From NCBI GenBank assembly GCA_022072225.1, contig JAJVIC010000010.1, forward strand, positions 186,001-250,000: a stretch of 64,000 bases of DNA, written 5' to 3'. The translations under genes were made by a program, and so were the position numbers. The notes under the pieces were generated by a model, which saw only the letters and a program-made list of their open reading frames with translations, was not told the origin of the DNA and ran no database searches. This stretch comes from Bacteroidia bacterium (GTDB lineage: Bacteria; Bacteroidota; Bacteroidia; SXHM01). Below, in pieces: positions 38,379-46,933 of this stretch; position 1 is the stretch's first letter; each line of letters opens with the position of its first letter.

Positions 38379-39119
38379 CTATACCGCCTCTGCTAATATC
38401 TGTTTCCCTTTTTCGGTTAAGCCATATTTGCCATAACCGGTGCGCTGAATAAACCCGCGCTTGCGAAGGGTTATCAGCAGTTTGCTCAAACCACCTGCCG
38501 AGTAGCCGGTAAGCTTTTGCAGCCCTGCATAATCACCACTACCTCCGTTATGGAAGTGAACCATCAGTTGCGCTGCGGTTTGGCGCGTGTTGTTCTTTAC
38601 ACGGATAAAACCCGCTGCCTCCAGCTTGTGCGCTACGGATGAAAACAGGGTGTTTGATGGAATAATCTGCTCGGGTAGTATTACAGTTTGTTGCTGCGGA
38701 GGAACACCCTGAGGGGTGTTAGACTGCGGAAGCGTGTTCAGAGGAATAGGTGTTGGCGTGTCGGGATGAAGCGGCCTGTTTAATCCCAAGTCGGTAGGCA
38801 GATGGGATTGAACAGGCGTATTTAGTCCTATGTGGGTTGGCGGTTGGGATTGCGTTGTTGTAGTTACTCCCGTATGGGTTGACAGTTGGGATTGTGTTGG
38901 CGTGTTTATTCCCAAATCGGTTTCGACTTGGGATTGAGTAGGCGTGTTTATTCCCGAGTGGGTGTAGGTTTTCCTCTCAGTCAGATTTTTATCCTCAAAA
39001 CGGAGCAACAGTTGGGAATAACTTGCCTTAATGGCATCATTTTGTTCCAGCAGCACGTTAATAATCTTGTTAAGTCGGGCAATTTCTGCCCTGAGGTGGG
39101 ATGTTTCTTCTTCGCTCAT
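38379..39119 (-). CDS. winged-helix protein with a central 14-residue repeat tract
   Basis: The protein has 246 residues from the ATG at 39119 (MSEEETSHLRAEI). A leucine-rich coiled coil (about 5-50) is followed by a tract of about five to six 14-residue repeats with the core GINTPTQSQ (about 55-140), a Gln/Pro-rich spacer, and a C-terminal winged-helix region (about 165-246: NTRQTAAQLMVHFHNGG, LTGYSAGGLSKLLITLRKRG, TGYGKYGLTEKGKQIL) like MarR or DprA-type DNA-binding modules. It has no sensor or enzymatic domain. It is probably a DNA-binding regulator or nucleoid-associated protein whose repeat tract acts as a flexible linker. The gene lies in the repeat-bounded segment with the PIN module. 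TACCTTTA on the minus strand (39145-39138) is a near-consensus -7 box. Confidence 0.6.
   Translation of the reverse strand: MSEEETSHLRAEIARLNKIINVLLEQNDAIKASYSQLLLRFEDKNLTERKTYTHSGINTPTQSQVETDLGINTPTQSQLSTHTGVTTTTQSQPPTHIGLNTPVQSHLPTDLGLNRPLHPDTPTPIPLNTLPQSNTPQGVPPQQQTVILPEQIIPSNTLFSSVAHKLEAAGFIRVKNNTRQTAAQLMVHFHNGGSGDYAGLQKLTGYSAGGLSKLLITLRKRGFIQRTGYGKYGLTEKGKQILAEAV
38720..38985 (-). repeat. 42-bp coding repeats (14-codon units) in the winged-helix gene
   Basis: About six in-frame units of 42 nt (twice 21 nt) are diverged but keep the codons for GGA-ATA-AAC-ACG and CAA-TCC-CAA. Later units degenerate into Pro/Gln-rich sequence. Unit number could vary between strains. Confidence 0.65.
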
Positions 39120-39222
39120 GGGAATGGTTTTGTTGGGTAAAGGTAAAAAAGGTTTTTTTAACCGCAAAGTGCGCAAAGGAAAACCGCAAAGAAAAGGCAA
39201 AGGGCGAAAAGTTTTTTCAGAT

Positions 39223-39645
39223 TTAGAAAAACCGCAACAAAAAATCTGACATCGTAGTAATTTCTGTTTTACCTGCTTTCCTCAAAACCAGCAAATCGTT
39301 ATCTCCGGTAATTAAAAACCTTGCTTTGCTTTTCTTTGCCAAAGCAATAAGGTAGTCGTCCTTTACATCGCGCACTACTTTTTCAATCTTGCTTATACCA
39401 AACACTTCTGAGCGTTCAAGAAAAATATTCCTGAATTCAGTAATCTCCGCAGGTTTTATTTTGTTGCGAAAAACAGGGCGTTTAATTACATCATCATACT
39501 CGTTCAGCAACTGAACACAAACACAAAAAATAAAGCGCTCATTTAAAAGGAGCGCTTCAAATTTTTTACGTGAACCGGAACTGATGCTTGCACTTATCAG
39601 CCAGTTAACATCTATAATAATCCTTAGCGGTTTATTTTTTGCCAT
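39223..39645 (-). CDS. PIN-domain toxin of a putative toxin-antitoxin pair
   Basis: The protein has 140 residues. PIN-fold acidic residues are visible: Asp13 in IIIDVNW, a Glu in LLNEYDD, an Asp in VKDDYLIALA, and the last in ITGDNDLL. The fold is a metal-dependent RNase; in VapC-type toxins it cuts tRNA or rRNA. The length and TTGDxDLL-like ending match the group annotated as toxin component, PIN family. The ATG overlaps the upstream small gene by 14 nt, the usual antitoxin-toxin arrangement. No toxicity can be shown from sequence. Confidence 0.8.
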   Translation of the reverse strand: MAKNKPLRIIIDVNWLISASISSGSRKKFEALLLNERFIFCVCVQLLNEYDDVIKRPVFRNKIKPAEITEFRNIFLERSEVFGISKIEKVVRDVKDDYLIALAKKSKARFLITGDNDLLVLRKAGKTEITTMSDFLLRFF

Positions 39646-39856
39646 ATCGCTTGTTGCGTACAGCTTTTACTTCTTTAATAACATCTTCTTCAGTGATGTC
39701 GGTATCGGGCAATCGTTTTTTAAATTCGTTCCAGCGTTCTGCAAGTGTCTTTTTCTGAATTACAGTAGCTATTTTCAGTTGGTCTTTGTTGTTGAATAAC
39801 TCAAACATCGACAAGAAATCGTTCACCTTTAGTGTATTTATTTCTTTTGCTTTCAT
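39632..39856 (-). CDS. putative antitoxin of the PIN module
   Basis: The protein has 74 residues from the ATG at 39856 (MKAKEINTLKV). A longer frame begins at 39895, but it crosses the -7 box and repeat sequence. It is highly charged, with a helical N-terminal part (VNDFLSMFELFN), a central LKIATVIQKKTLAERWNEF and a basic C-terminus (VRNKRYGKK). No classic AbrB, RHH or Phd motif is clear. The antitoxin role rests on position and the overlap with the PIN gene. TACCTTTA on the minus strand (39880-39873) is a likely -7 box. Confidence 0.65.
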   Translation of the reverse strand: MKAKEINTLKVNDFLSMFELFNNKDQLKIATVIQKKTLAERWNEFKKRLPDTDITEEDVIKEVKAVRNKRYGKK

Positions 39857-39895
39857 CGTTTTTATTTTTTTGTAAAGGTAAGAAAATCCGTGCAA

Positions 39896-39925
39896 ATCCG
39901 CCCAATCCGTGTCATCCGTGTGCCA
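39896..39925 (+). repeat. 30-nt direct repeat, right copy
   Basis: Matches 38349-38378 at 29 of 30 positions. It lies 3 nt from the stop codon of the alpha-galactosidase gene. AATCCGTGCAAATCCG just before it is a further partial copy. Confidence 0.85.
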
Positions 39926-39928
39926 TCC

Positions 39929-41191
39929 CTAATACCCCACCTTCGCCACCCACTTCTCCAATACCAGCACTACCGTTTCGTGTGGCTTTATGTTCAGGTA
40001 AATGCTGTTGGGGCCAATTAATTCACCTGTCTGCCCCTCAGCATCAGGACCTAAAATGCCGCTGGTTTTGTGTTGCCATACATCGTAGGCATTCCATGCG
40101 CCTTCTAATTGCAATTGCCGGGTAGTAAGTTTAAACTCTTTTTCTTTTTTGCCGGTGTTGAGTATGGCAATTGCTTTTTTTCCGCCTTCCATATTTTTAA
40201 GATACACCCACATTCCGCCTTTTGTTGAAATCAATTTTGCCTGTTCGCCCAGTTTATCCTGATTGATTGCAATTATTTCGGCATTGGTAAGAATGTTTCG
40301 GGTTGCTTCATTCATACTCCGCAAATCGCAGCTTGCCAGCAGGGGCGAGTTGAGCATACACCACAAACTCATTTCGCTTTGGTACTCGGTATCACTCATA
40401 CCTTTATACATGCCCTTGGCTGAGGTGGCTTTGCCCGTTCCGTAGTTGCCAACGGTAAGCATATCGGGGTCGTTCCAGTGGCCGGGGCCTGCATATTTTT
40501 CCAAACCGCGCTGGCGTTTCAGAATCTTCATCACACTCATCATAAAAGCATTTCCTCCGCTCCAGGTGTCAAAGATATCGGGTGTGGTGCGCCAGTAGCT
40601 ACCGCCTGCTTTTTGGGCCCACAGCCAGGGTTTGCGTATGCCCCATTCGCAAACGCTGAATACAATATCGCGCCCAGAATTTTTCAAAGCGGTTCCCATT
40701 TTGGTGTAGCGTTCAACAGCTGCTTTGCGGCTCCAGGGAGCGTAACAATAGTCGTATTTCAGCAAATCAATTCCCCATTCGGCATAAGCTTTTGCATCAA
40801 TTTCTTCGTAGCCGTAGCCGCCAAATCTGCGCCCGCAGGTCATATTACCCGCACAGGAGTAGATGCCCAGTTTCAGTCCTTTGCTGTGAACATAATCGGC
40901 AAGGTATTTCATACCGTGCGGAAATTTTATGCTGTCCACCAATGGTTTGCCATCAGCAGCGCGGATGTCGGCATGCCAGTAATCATCAATGTTAATGTAT
41001 TCATAACCGAGTTTGCTCATGCCGGTATTTACCATGGCATCGGCAATTTCCATAATTATTTTTTCGTCAACATCAGCTGCAAAAACATTCCAGCTATTCC
41101 AGCCCATGGGTGGGGTGGGACAAAGAATTTTTTCCTGCGCAAATGAAAGGCACGGAAAAAGCAAAAGAAATAAGAAGGTATTTTTACGCAT
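39929..41191 (-). CDS. secreted alpha-galactosidase, glycoside hydrolase family 27
   Basis: The protein has 420 residues. A signal peptide covers about 1-18 (FLFLLLFPCLSFAQ). The GH27 catalytic barrel shows PTPPMGWNSWNVF, YINIDDYW, the nucleophile Asp147 in LLKYDYCY and the acid/base Asp205 in YWRTTPDIFDTW, then GPGHWNDPDML. The C-terminal antiparallel beta domain (about 320-420) is present. The family releases terminal alpha-galactose from oligosaccharides and galactomannan. It is exported to the periplasm by a Sec signal and lacks a T9SS domain. It stands alone and is not in a SusCD locus. Confidence 0.93.
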   Translation of the reverse strand: MRKNTFLFLLLFPCLSFAQEKILCPTPPMGWNSWNVFAADVDEKIIMEIADAMVNTGMSKLGYEYINIDDYWHADIRAADGKPLVDSIKFPHGMKYLADYVHSKGLKLGIYSCAGNMTCGRRFGGYGYEEIDAKAYAEWGIDLLKYDYCYAPWSRKAAVERYTKMGTALKNSGRDIVFSVCEWGIRKPWLWAQKAGGSYWRTTPDIFDTWSGGNAFMMSVMKILKRQRGLEKYAGPGHWNDPDMLTVGNYGTGKATSAKGMYKGMSDTEYQSEMSLWCMLNSPLLASCDLRSMNEATRNILTNAEIIAINQDKLGEQAKLISTKGGMWVYLKNMEGGKKAIAILNTGKKEKEFKLTTRQLQLEGAWNAYDVWQHKTSGILGPDAEGQTGELIGPNSIYLNIKPHETVVLVLEKWVAKVGY

Positions 41192-41387
41192 AAGTTGATG
41201 GGGTTTTGGTTGTATTTTTTAATGAACAATATACATCCGCAAATATGCTTACGATTTTTAACATTTCTTAACAAGATTCAATAATCTTACTATCTTCGTG
41301 CGCCTTTGAAAAAATGGGCTAACCGCTTGTCGGACAAAGATTGCCGCCAAACGTAAGTAACAGTAATTATATCTTTAAATAGCACTA
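41192..41387. promoter_or_regulatory. divergent promoter region between GH27 and the M43 protease pair
   Basis: Candidate -7 boxes are near-consensus only: CATATTTG on the minus strand (41247-41240) for the galactosidase, and TATCTTCG on the plus strand (41291-41298) for the metalloprotease. The plus-strand leader would be about 80 nt. No gene is seen in the gap. Confidence 0.35.
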
Positions 41388-43511
41388 ATGTACTTTTCTT
41401 TTACCCGAATTACCGCGCTTGCTTTTTCCGCTTTTTTCTTGTTGAATACTTCTTTCGCCCAACAGATAAACCGTTGCGCAACTGATGAAAAAGTAACGCA
41501 ACAACTGCTGCAAACCCCCGAAGCACTACAAAACTACTTACGCATTTTTGAAAAAGCGCAGGCCATACGGGCAGAGCGCGAAGCAGGCTTGCGTGGTGGA
41601 AATGCGCCAAGAATAATTCCTGTTGTTTTTCATGTCATTCACGAAGGAGGAACTGAGAATATTTCGAAAGAACAGATTGAAGACCAGATACGCGTTTTGA
41701 ACGAAGATTTTACCCGCACCAATGCCGATACAACAAATACACGCGATATTTTTCTGCCTGTTGCAGCAAACCCAAATATCAATTTCCGTTTAGCACAAAT
41801 TGACCCCGATGGCAACTGCACGGAAGGTATAACCCGTACTTTTTCAACGCAAACAACAAATGCAGGCGACAATGTAAAAGCACTTGCCTGGTGGGACAAT
41901 ACCAAATACCTTAACATCTGGGTGGTGCGCACCATTGAATCAGACGGAACATCGGGTGGTGTTACTCTTGGCTTTTCGTCACTTCCCGGCTTTGGCGGTG
42001 GAGGCAATGATGGTATTGTAGTGCGTGCCGATTGCGTTGGAACTATCGGAAACGTAAACCAGCAATTAGGCGGAACAGGAAGAACACTTACACACGAAAT
42101 AGGTCATTACCTTGGCTTGTTTCACACCTTTCAGGGCGGATGCTCGGGCGGTTTCTTCGGTGAGGGAATTGACGACACACCTCCTGTTGCCGAAGCAAGT
42201 TTTGGCTGCGATACCACTGCCAATACCTGTACCAATGATAATCCCGATTTGCCGGATATGATTGAAAATTACATGGACTATGCCAATGACGAGTGCATGA
42301 ATATATTTACACTCGGACAATCAGATGTTATGAACGCAACACTGGACGACATAAGAGATGTGCTTTACACTCCTGCCAACCTTGCTGCTACAGGAACTGA
42401 CGGAACGCCTGCTGTTCCCTGCGCGCCTGTTGCCGATTTTTATGCCGAAAACACCATGGTTTGCCAGGGTGATTTGGTAAACTTCACCGACAACTCCTAC
42501 AACGGAACCGTTGATACACGCGCATGGAGCTTCCCTACAGGTACCCCGACCACTTCTGCAAGTGCCTCTCCAAATGTGCAGTTTAATACACCGGGTTTTC
42601 ATAATGTATCGCTAACGGTTACCAACACACAAGGCACAGATTCAAAAACCATCGAGTCCTATATTTATGTAAGCCCCGAAAATGCAACCATCAGCAACTG
42701 GCAGTATTTTGAAGGTTTTGAAGGCGACAACACCAATAACGAATGGCTTATTTTTAACGAGGGAAATGTTACCACTACCTGGCAGCAGGTTTCTAATGCA
42801 GCCTACTCCGGTTCAAAGTGTATGAAAATTTCCAACTTCACAGGAAACACAACGGGGGCAATTGATAATCTTGTTTTGCCATCTATTGATTTTACACAAA
42901 TCAGCACACCGCCAACCTTACGTTTTAAAGTAGCTAATGCACAGCGCCCGGGCAGCCAGTTCAGTTCTGCCAGCGAAGACAGACTGAAAGTGATGATTTC
43001 AACCAATTGCGGAAAAACATGGCAAACACGCTGGAATAAAGCCGGTGCCGACCTTGCAACTGCAGGAACCTCTAACTCTTCATTTACGCCAAGTTCGCAA
43101 AACCAGTGGGAAGAAATAACGGTAAACCTCAGCAGCTTTGCAGCACAGGATAATGTGCTGATAAAGTTTGAAGCTACCAGCAATGAAGGCAATAATATTT
43201 ACCTTGATGATATTAACCTGACAGGTCCTGTAGGTGTTGAAGAAACTGTTTCTGAAAACGATTTCAGTGTTTTCCCCAACCCTTCAGAAAATACAGTTTA
43301 TGTAAACGTTAACTTAAACACTACTGAAAATGTTGAACTGACACTCAACGATATTACAGGTAAAATAGTGACAACAATCATTCGCTCGAAAATGAACAAA
43401 GGACAACATACTTTTGTTATCAATAAAAATGAACTTAATGCTTCAGGAATTTATTTTCTGAACTTGAAAACCGTAAACTCTACCATCGTCCGCAAAATTT
43501 TATTTTTCTAA
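41388..43511 (+). CDS. M43 (pappalysin-like) metalloprotease with PKD domain, T9SS-exported, copy 1
   Basis: The protein has 707 residues. A signal peptide (about 1-24, TSFAQ) and propeptide-like region precede the M43 catalytic domain (about 75-325) with the zinc motif HEIGHYLGLFH (His236, His240, His246) and the downstream Met-turn ENYMDYAND (Met296). A PKD domain follows (about 345-425: PVADFYAENTMVCQGD, FNTPGFHNVSLTVTN), then a jelly-roll-like module (about 430-620) and a type A T9SS sorting domain (FSVFPNPSENTVYV, LNASGIYFL, ending KILFF). It is secreted or surface-bound. The protein substrate is unknown. It is followed after 5 nt by a paralog. Confidence 0.9.
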   Translation: MYFSFTRITALAFSAFFLLNTSFAQQINRCATDEKVTQQLLQTPEALQNYLRIFEKAQAIRAEREAGLRGGNAPRIIPVVFHVIHEGGTENISKEQIEDQIRVLNEDFTRTNADTTNTRDIFLPVAANPNINFRLAQIDPDGNCTEGITRTFSTQTTNAGDNVKALAWWDNTKYLNIWVVRTIESDGTSGGVTLGFSSLPGFGGGGNDGIVVRADCVGTIGNVNQQLGGTGRTLTHEIGHYLGLFHTFQGGCSGGFFGEGIDDTPPVAEASFGCDTTANTCTNDNPDLPDMIENYMDYANDECMNIFTLGQSDVMNATLDDIRDVLYTPANLAATGTDGTPAVPCAPVADFYAENTMVCQGDLVNFTDNSYNGTVDTRAWSFPTGTPTTSASASPNVQFNTPGFHNVSLTVTNTQGTDSKTIESYIYVSPENATISNWQYFEGFEGDNTNNEWLIFNEGNVTTTWQQVSNAAYSGSKCMKISNFTGNTTGAIDNLVLPSIDFTQISTPPTLRFKVANAQRPGSQFSSASEDRLKVMISTNCGKTWQTRWNKAGADLATAGTSNSSFTPSSQNQWEEITVNLSSFAAQDNVLIKFEATSNEGNNIYLDDINLTGPVGVEETVSENDFSVFPNPSENTVYVNVNLNTTENVELTLNDITGKIVTTIIRSKMNKGQHTFVINKNELNASGIYFLNLKTVNSTIVRKILFF

Positions 43512-43516
43512 ATCAC

Positions 43517-45580
43517 ATGTATTTCAAATCACCCATTTCAATTACAGTTATCGCCTCTTTATTTTTTACTGTACAGACTTCATTTGCTCAGGAACAAACA
43601 CGTTGCGGTATTGATTATATATATTCAAAAAAAATATCAGAAAACCCGGCCATTGCTGATGATCTGGAAACTTATCGCCAAAAGCGCGCTCATGCCGATG
43701 CCAACCCGATTGAAAACCGCGCTGCTACACGAATTATTCCTGTAGTATTTCATGTACTGCACCAAAATGGCTCCGAAAATATTTCAAAGGAACAAATACA
43801 GTCAGCCATTACTCAGTTAAATCAGGATTACAGCCTGACAAATGCTGATGCCGGAAATTTGCGTTCAATTTTTACCTCTGTTCAGGCAAATGCCGAAATT
43901 GAATTTCGTTTGGCTAACAAAGATCCGAATGGAAATTGCACCGATGGTATTGTACGCGTTTACTCGCCTTTTACCAACAACGGAGCGGATGAAGATATTA
44001 AAAGCGTAAGCCGCTGGCCCAATACAAAATACCTTAACATTTGGGTAATAAAATCAATACCAAGTGATGAACCCGGTTTTGTAACACTCGGTTACGCTTA
44101 CTTGCCAAGCGTTGTTAACTGGGGACCGGAATTAGACGGTATTGTAGTGCGCAGCGACCGGGTTGGAACAATTGGAACCAGTAGCGGAACAGGCCGTACA
44201 TTGACTCACGAAATAGGACACTACCTTGGTCTTGATCATACATTTGAAGGCGGTTGTCAGGGCAGTGGTGATGGTGTAAGTGATACACCTAAAGCAGCCG
44301 ATGCAAATTTCGGGTGCGATTATTCAATTAACTCCTGCACCAACGAAAGCCCTGATAAGCCTGATATGATTGAAAATTATATGGACTATTCCAATGATAA
44401 CTGTCAGGTGGCTTTTACCAACGGCCAGAAAAATGTTTTTAACAGTACATTTTCTGATGAACGTGCCAGCTTGGTTTCAAATTCAAACCTGATTGCCACC
44501 GGAACCAATGATTTGATTTTAGATGTTTGCGCCCCAACTGCATCGTTTGCATCAAATGTGCAAACAGTCTGCGAAGGGGGAAGCATTACTTTTAATGATG
44601 ATTCATGGGGCGGTGATGCAACCTCATGGGAATGGAGTTTTCCCGGAGGAACACCTTCAGCTTCAACCGATCAAAATCCAACCATTACCTACAATACATC
44701 CGGAACCTATAGTGTCACTCTTACAGCAAGCAACAATACAGGCAGCGATAGTTATACACGAACCAATTATGTAAATGTTAGTGGTGATGCTATGTATAAC
44801 GCACAGTTTTACAGTGAAGGATTTGAATCATCCTCCGATTTTTCATCAGACTGGACAATTGTAAACTATACATCAAACAATACTTGGGAAAGAAACACAT
44901 CCTATAAATATTCCGGTACCGCATCGGTGAGGATGAACAATTATTCCAATACAGCAGGCGAAGTAGATGACCTTATCAGTCCAAGTTACAACTTGAGTAT
45001 GGTTACAGAACCTACCATGACTTTTAAATATGCTTTTGCACAACGCACTACCGATAATACCGACAGATTGCGCGTGCAGGTTTCTACCAACTGTGGCGAA
45101 ACATGGTCAACGCGCTGGGTAAAATCAAATGAAGCTTTAGGAACTGTTACAGCACAGAATGGACCACTTTATCCTACACAACAAAGCCAATGGCAAGAAG
45201 TGGAAGTAAGTTTGCCAACCAATGTTGCTTCGTCAGACAATGTACGTTTCAAGTTTGAGTTTACCTGTGGTGGCGGAAATTTCCTTTACATAGATGATAT
45301 TAACATTACAGGTTCTGTTGGCATTAGTCAAACACAGCAAGCGGGAATTTCAATTTACCCAAACCCTGCAACAAACGTTGTAACCGTAGAGCTGGCAAAT
45401 GAACTACGCAATGTAAAAGCAGAAATCAGAAACATAACAGGACAGGTTATTTCTCAGGCATCAATAACTAATCAGAAATCAACACTTGATATTTCTGATT
45501 TGAGTTCAGGAATTTATTTCCTGCGTTTGTTTTCTGAAAATCTGGAGGTGACGGAAAAGATTGTTGTAGCAGGAAAGTAG
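43517..45580 (+). CDS. M43 (pappalysin-like) metalloprotease with PKD domain, T9SS-exported, copy 2
   Basis: The protein has 687 residues with the same architecture as the preceding gene. It has a signal peptide (to about residue 25), the zinc motif HEIGHYLGLDH (His231, His235, His241), ENYMDYSND, a PKD domain (SFASNVQTVCEGGSITFND), a jelly-roll-like module and a T9SS sorting domain (ISIYPNPATNVVTV, LSSGIYFLRLF). Only 5 nt separate the genes, so they are cotranscribed. The pair arose by tandem duplication but has diverged throughout, which suggests different substrates. Confidence 0.9.
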   Translation: MYFKSPISITVIASLFFTVQTSFAQEQTRCGIDYIYSKKISENPAIADDLETYRQKRAHADANPIENRAATRIIPVVFHVLHQNGSENISKEQIQSAITQLNQDYSLTNADAGNLRSIFTSVQANAEIEFRLANKDPNGNCTDGIVRVYSPFTNNGADEDIKSVSRWPNTKYLNIWVIKSIPSDEPGFVTLGYAYLPSVVNWGPELDGIVVRSDRVGTIGTSSGTGRTLTHEIGHYLGLDHTFEGGCQGSGDGVSDTPKAADANFGCDYSINSCTNESPDKPDMIENYMDYSNDNCQVAFTNGQKNVFNSTFSDERASLVSNSNLIATGTNDLILDVCAPTASFASNVQTVCEGGSITFNDDSWGGDATSWEWSFPGGTPSASTDQNPTITYNTSGTYSVTLTASNNTGSDSYTRTNYVNVSGDAMYNAQFYSEGFESSSDFSSDWTIVNYTSNNTWERNTSYKYSGTASVRMNNYSNTAGEVDDLISPSYNLSMVTEPTMTFKYAFAQRTTDNTDRLRVQVSTNCGETWSTRWVKSNEALGTVTAQNGPLYPTQQSQWQEVEVSLPTNVASSDNVRFKFEFTCGGGNFLYIDDINITGSVGISQTQQAGISIYPNPATNVVTVELANELRNVKAEIRNITGQVISQASITNQKSTLDISDLSSGIYFLRLFSENLEVTEKIVVAGK

Positions 45581-45586
45581 TTTTCC

Positions 45587-45648
45587 CGTCATGCCGAACT
45601 TGATTCAGCATCTTAATAAAAAGACTACGAAACAAGTTCGGAGTGACG
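45587..45648. repeat. imperfect palindrome after the M43 pair
   Basis: CGTCATGCCGAACTTG at 45587-45602 pairs with CAAGTTCGGAGTGACG at 45633-45648 with two mismatches. It begins 7 nt after the stop at 45580 and may act as a terminator. Confidence 0.75.
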
Positions 45649-45685
45649 TATTCCGCAGCTTCTTATCTTTACCTGAAAAAATCGC

Positions 45686-46891
45686 TTGCAAAACTCAGCT
45701 CGGATATTCGGGTTTATTATTTTCCTCTTAGCGCTTGCGCTGAATGAATGGGCCTTTGAATTTGTTTTCCCTACTGAGCGTGAAGTAGATTATTTTGTTC
45801 ACTTTCTTGTTTTGATTGCGGATGTATTTTTTCTACTTCCTGTTAGTGTTCTTTTGTTTTTCTCTGTCTCGGCAAAACGATTTCCAAAACTCGCTGCTCT
45901 GTACTTTGGCTTATTTGTTTCGTTTGTAATTTTCTGCTGTGCCGAATTCGGCATACGTTATTATTTCAAACATTTTTATAAGCCGCCTTTTAAAGATGTA
46001 ACCGAATGGCAGCCTAAACCAACTATTCCTGATAGTACATTTGGTTACCGTTTACCGGAGAATAAAGCGGTCAATCACCGCTACCTTGTAAACGATAGTT
46101 TGATTTACGAACAGAATTATAAAATAGATTCATTTTCAAGAAGAGAAACGCCTTCAGATACAATAGCAAAGGACAAGTTCATAGCTGTTGCAGGTTGTTC
46201 ATTTGCTTTTGGATATGGAGTGAAAGAAGATGAAACGCTTTCGTTTTTTCTGCAGCAACAAATGCCCGGATATGAAGGCTACAACTATGGAGTTTCGGGT
46301 TATGGAACACAGCACTTATTACTACAAACGAGAGAAAAAATAACATCCGAAGAAATAGAACAGCAGCAGGGAATTCTGATTTATTTTTTCATAGACAATC
46401 ATCTTAACCGTCTGGTTGGCTCACGTAGAATAATAAAACTCTGGGGCGAAAATTTTCCGTATTTCTTTTTAGATGAGGAAAAAAAATTGCAACAGAACAA
46501 AACATTCAGAACAGGCAGAAAATGGAAAACTCTTTTTTACAAGGTCCTTACCAATAGTGCTATTATTGACATCATGGATTTGGAAATTCCGTTCAGCATC
46601 AGCGATGATGATTTTAAATTAGCAGCAGCTGTAATCAAAGAAAGCAAAAAGGAATTTGAGAAAAACTTTCCGGGTTCAAAGTTTGTGGTGCTGTTTTGTC
46701 CGAGCTCAAAATGCTCAGGTGAGTTGGGCTCACTGCTTGCCAAACGCAACATTGATTTTGTGGATTACTCTCAGTTATTTGACATCAACTCAAAAGAATA
46801 CCGCAGTCACTACAGCGACCCGCACCCGAATGGAAAGGCCTATAAAGAAATTGCTGAAAAATTAAGTCTGTATTTAACCCAAATTAAATAG
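45686..46891 (+). CDS. membrane-anchored SGNH-like protein with GCS instead of GDS
   Basis: The protein has 401 residues. The start is TTG. Three hydrophobic segments lie in the first ~90 residues, followed by an SGNH-type domain. Block I reads VAGCSFAFGYG (Cys171-Ser172) in place of GDS, then YGVSGYGTQ, FFIDNH, and a C-terminal DPHPNGKAY with Asp two before His rather than three. The plan resembles the SGNH protein at 1147 (three TMs plus C-terminal hydrolase), but sequence similarity outside the blocks is low. The GCSxxxG form recurs, as I recall, in uncharacterised SGNH proteins of Bacteroidota, so it may still be active. The function is unknown, perhaps acyl-ester hydrolysis on envelope glycans. 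Confidence 0.65.
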   Translation: MQNSARIFGFIIFLLALALNEWAFEFVFPTEREVDYFVHFLVLIADVFFLLPVSVLLFFSVSAKRFPKLAALYFGLFVSFVIFCCAEFGIRYYFKHFYKPPFKDVTEWQPKPTIPDSTFGYRLPENKAVNHRYLVNDSLIYEQNYKIDSFSRRETPSDTIAKDKFIAVAGCSFAFGYGVKEDETLSFFLQQQMPGYEGYNYGVSGYGTQHLLLQTREKITSEEIEQQQGILIYFFIDNHLNRLVGSRRIIKLWGENFPYFFLDEEKKLQQNKTFRTGRKWKTLFYKVLTNSAIIDIMDLEIPFSISDDDFKLAAAVIKESKKEFEKNFPGSKFVVLFCPSSKCSGELGSLLAKRNIDFVDYSQLFDINSKEYRSHYSDPHPNGKAYKEIAEKLSLYLTQIK

Positions 46892-46900
46892 CACTCTGCT

Positions 46901-46921
46901 CCCCTCTCCTTGGGAGAGGGG
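46901..46921. repeat. short hairpin CCCCTCTCC/GGAGAGGGG
   Basis: A perfect 9-bp stem with a 3-nt loop, followed by GCTGGGGGTGAGG. It lies between the convergent SGNH-like gene (stop 46891) and pirin (stop 46934). It is a motif I recall from intergenic regions of many unrelated genomes. Confidence 0.75.
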
Positions 46922-46933
46922 CTGGGGGTGAGG

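Noticed and set aside
38349-39925. Insertion sequence or integron cassette
   Set aside because: No transposase, integrase or terminal inverted repeat pair around the segment; reported only as a direct-repeat-bounded segment.
40478-41146. 222-codon plus-strand ORF opposite the alpha-galactosidase gene
   Set aside because: The minus strand encodes a clear GH27 enzyme with catalytic residues; the plus frame is a by-product.
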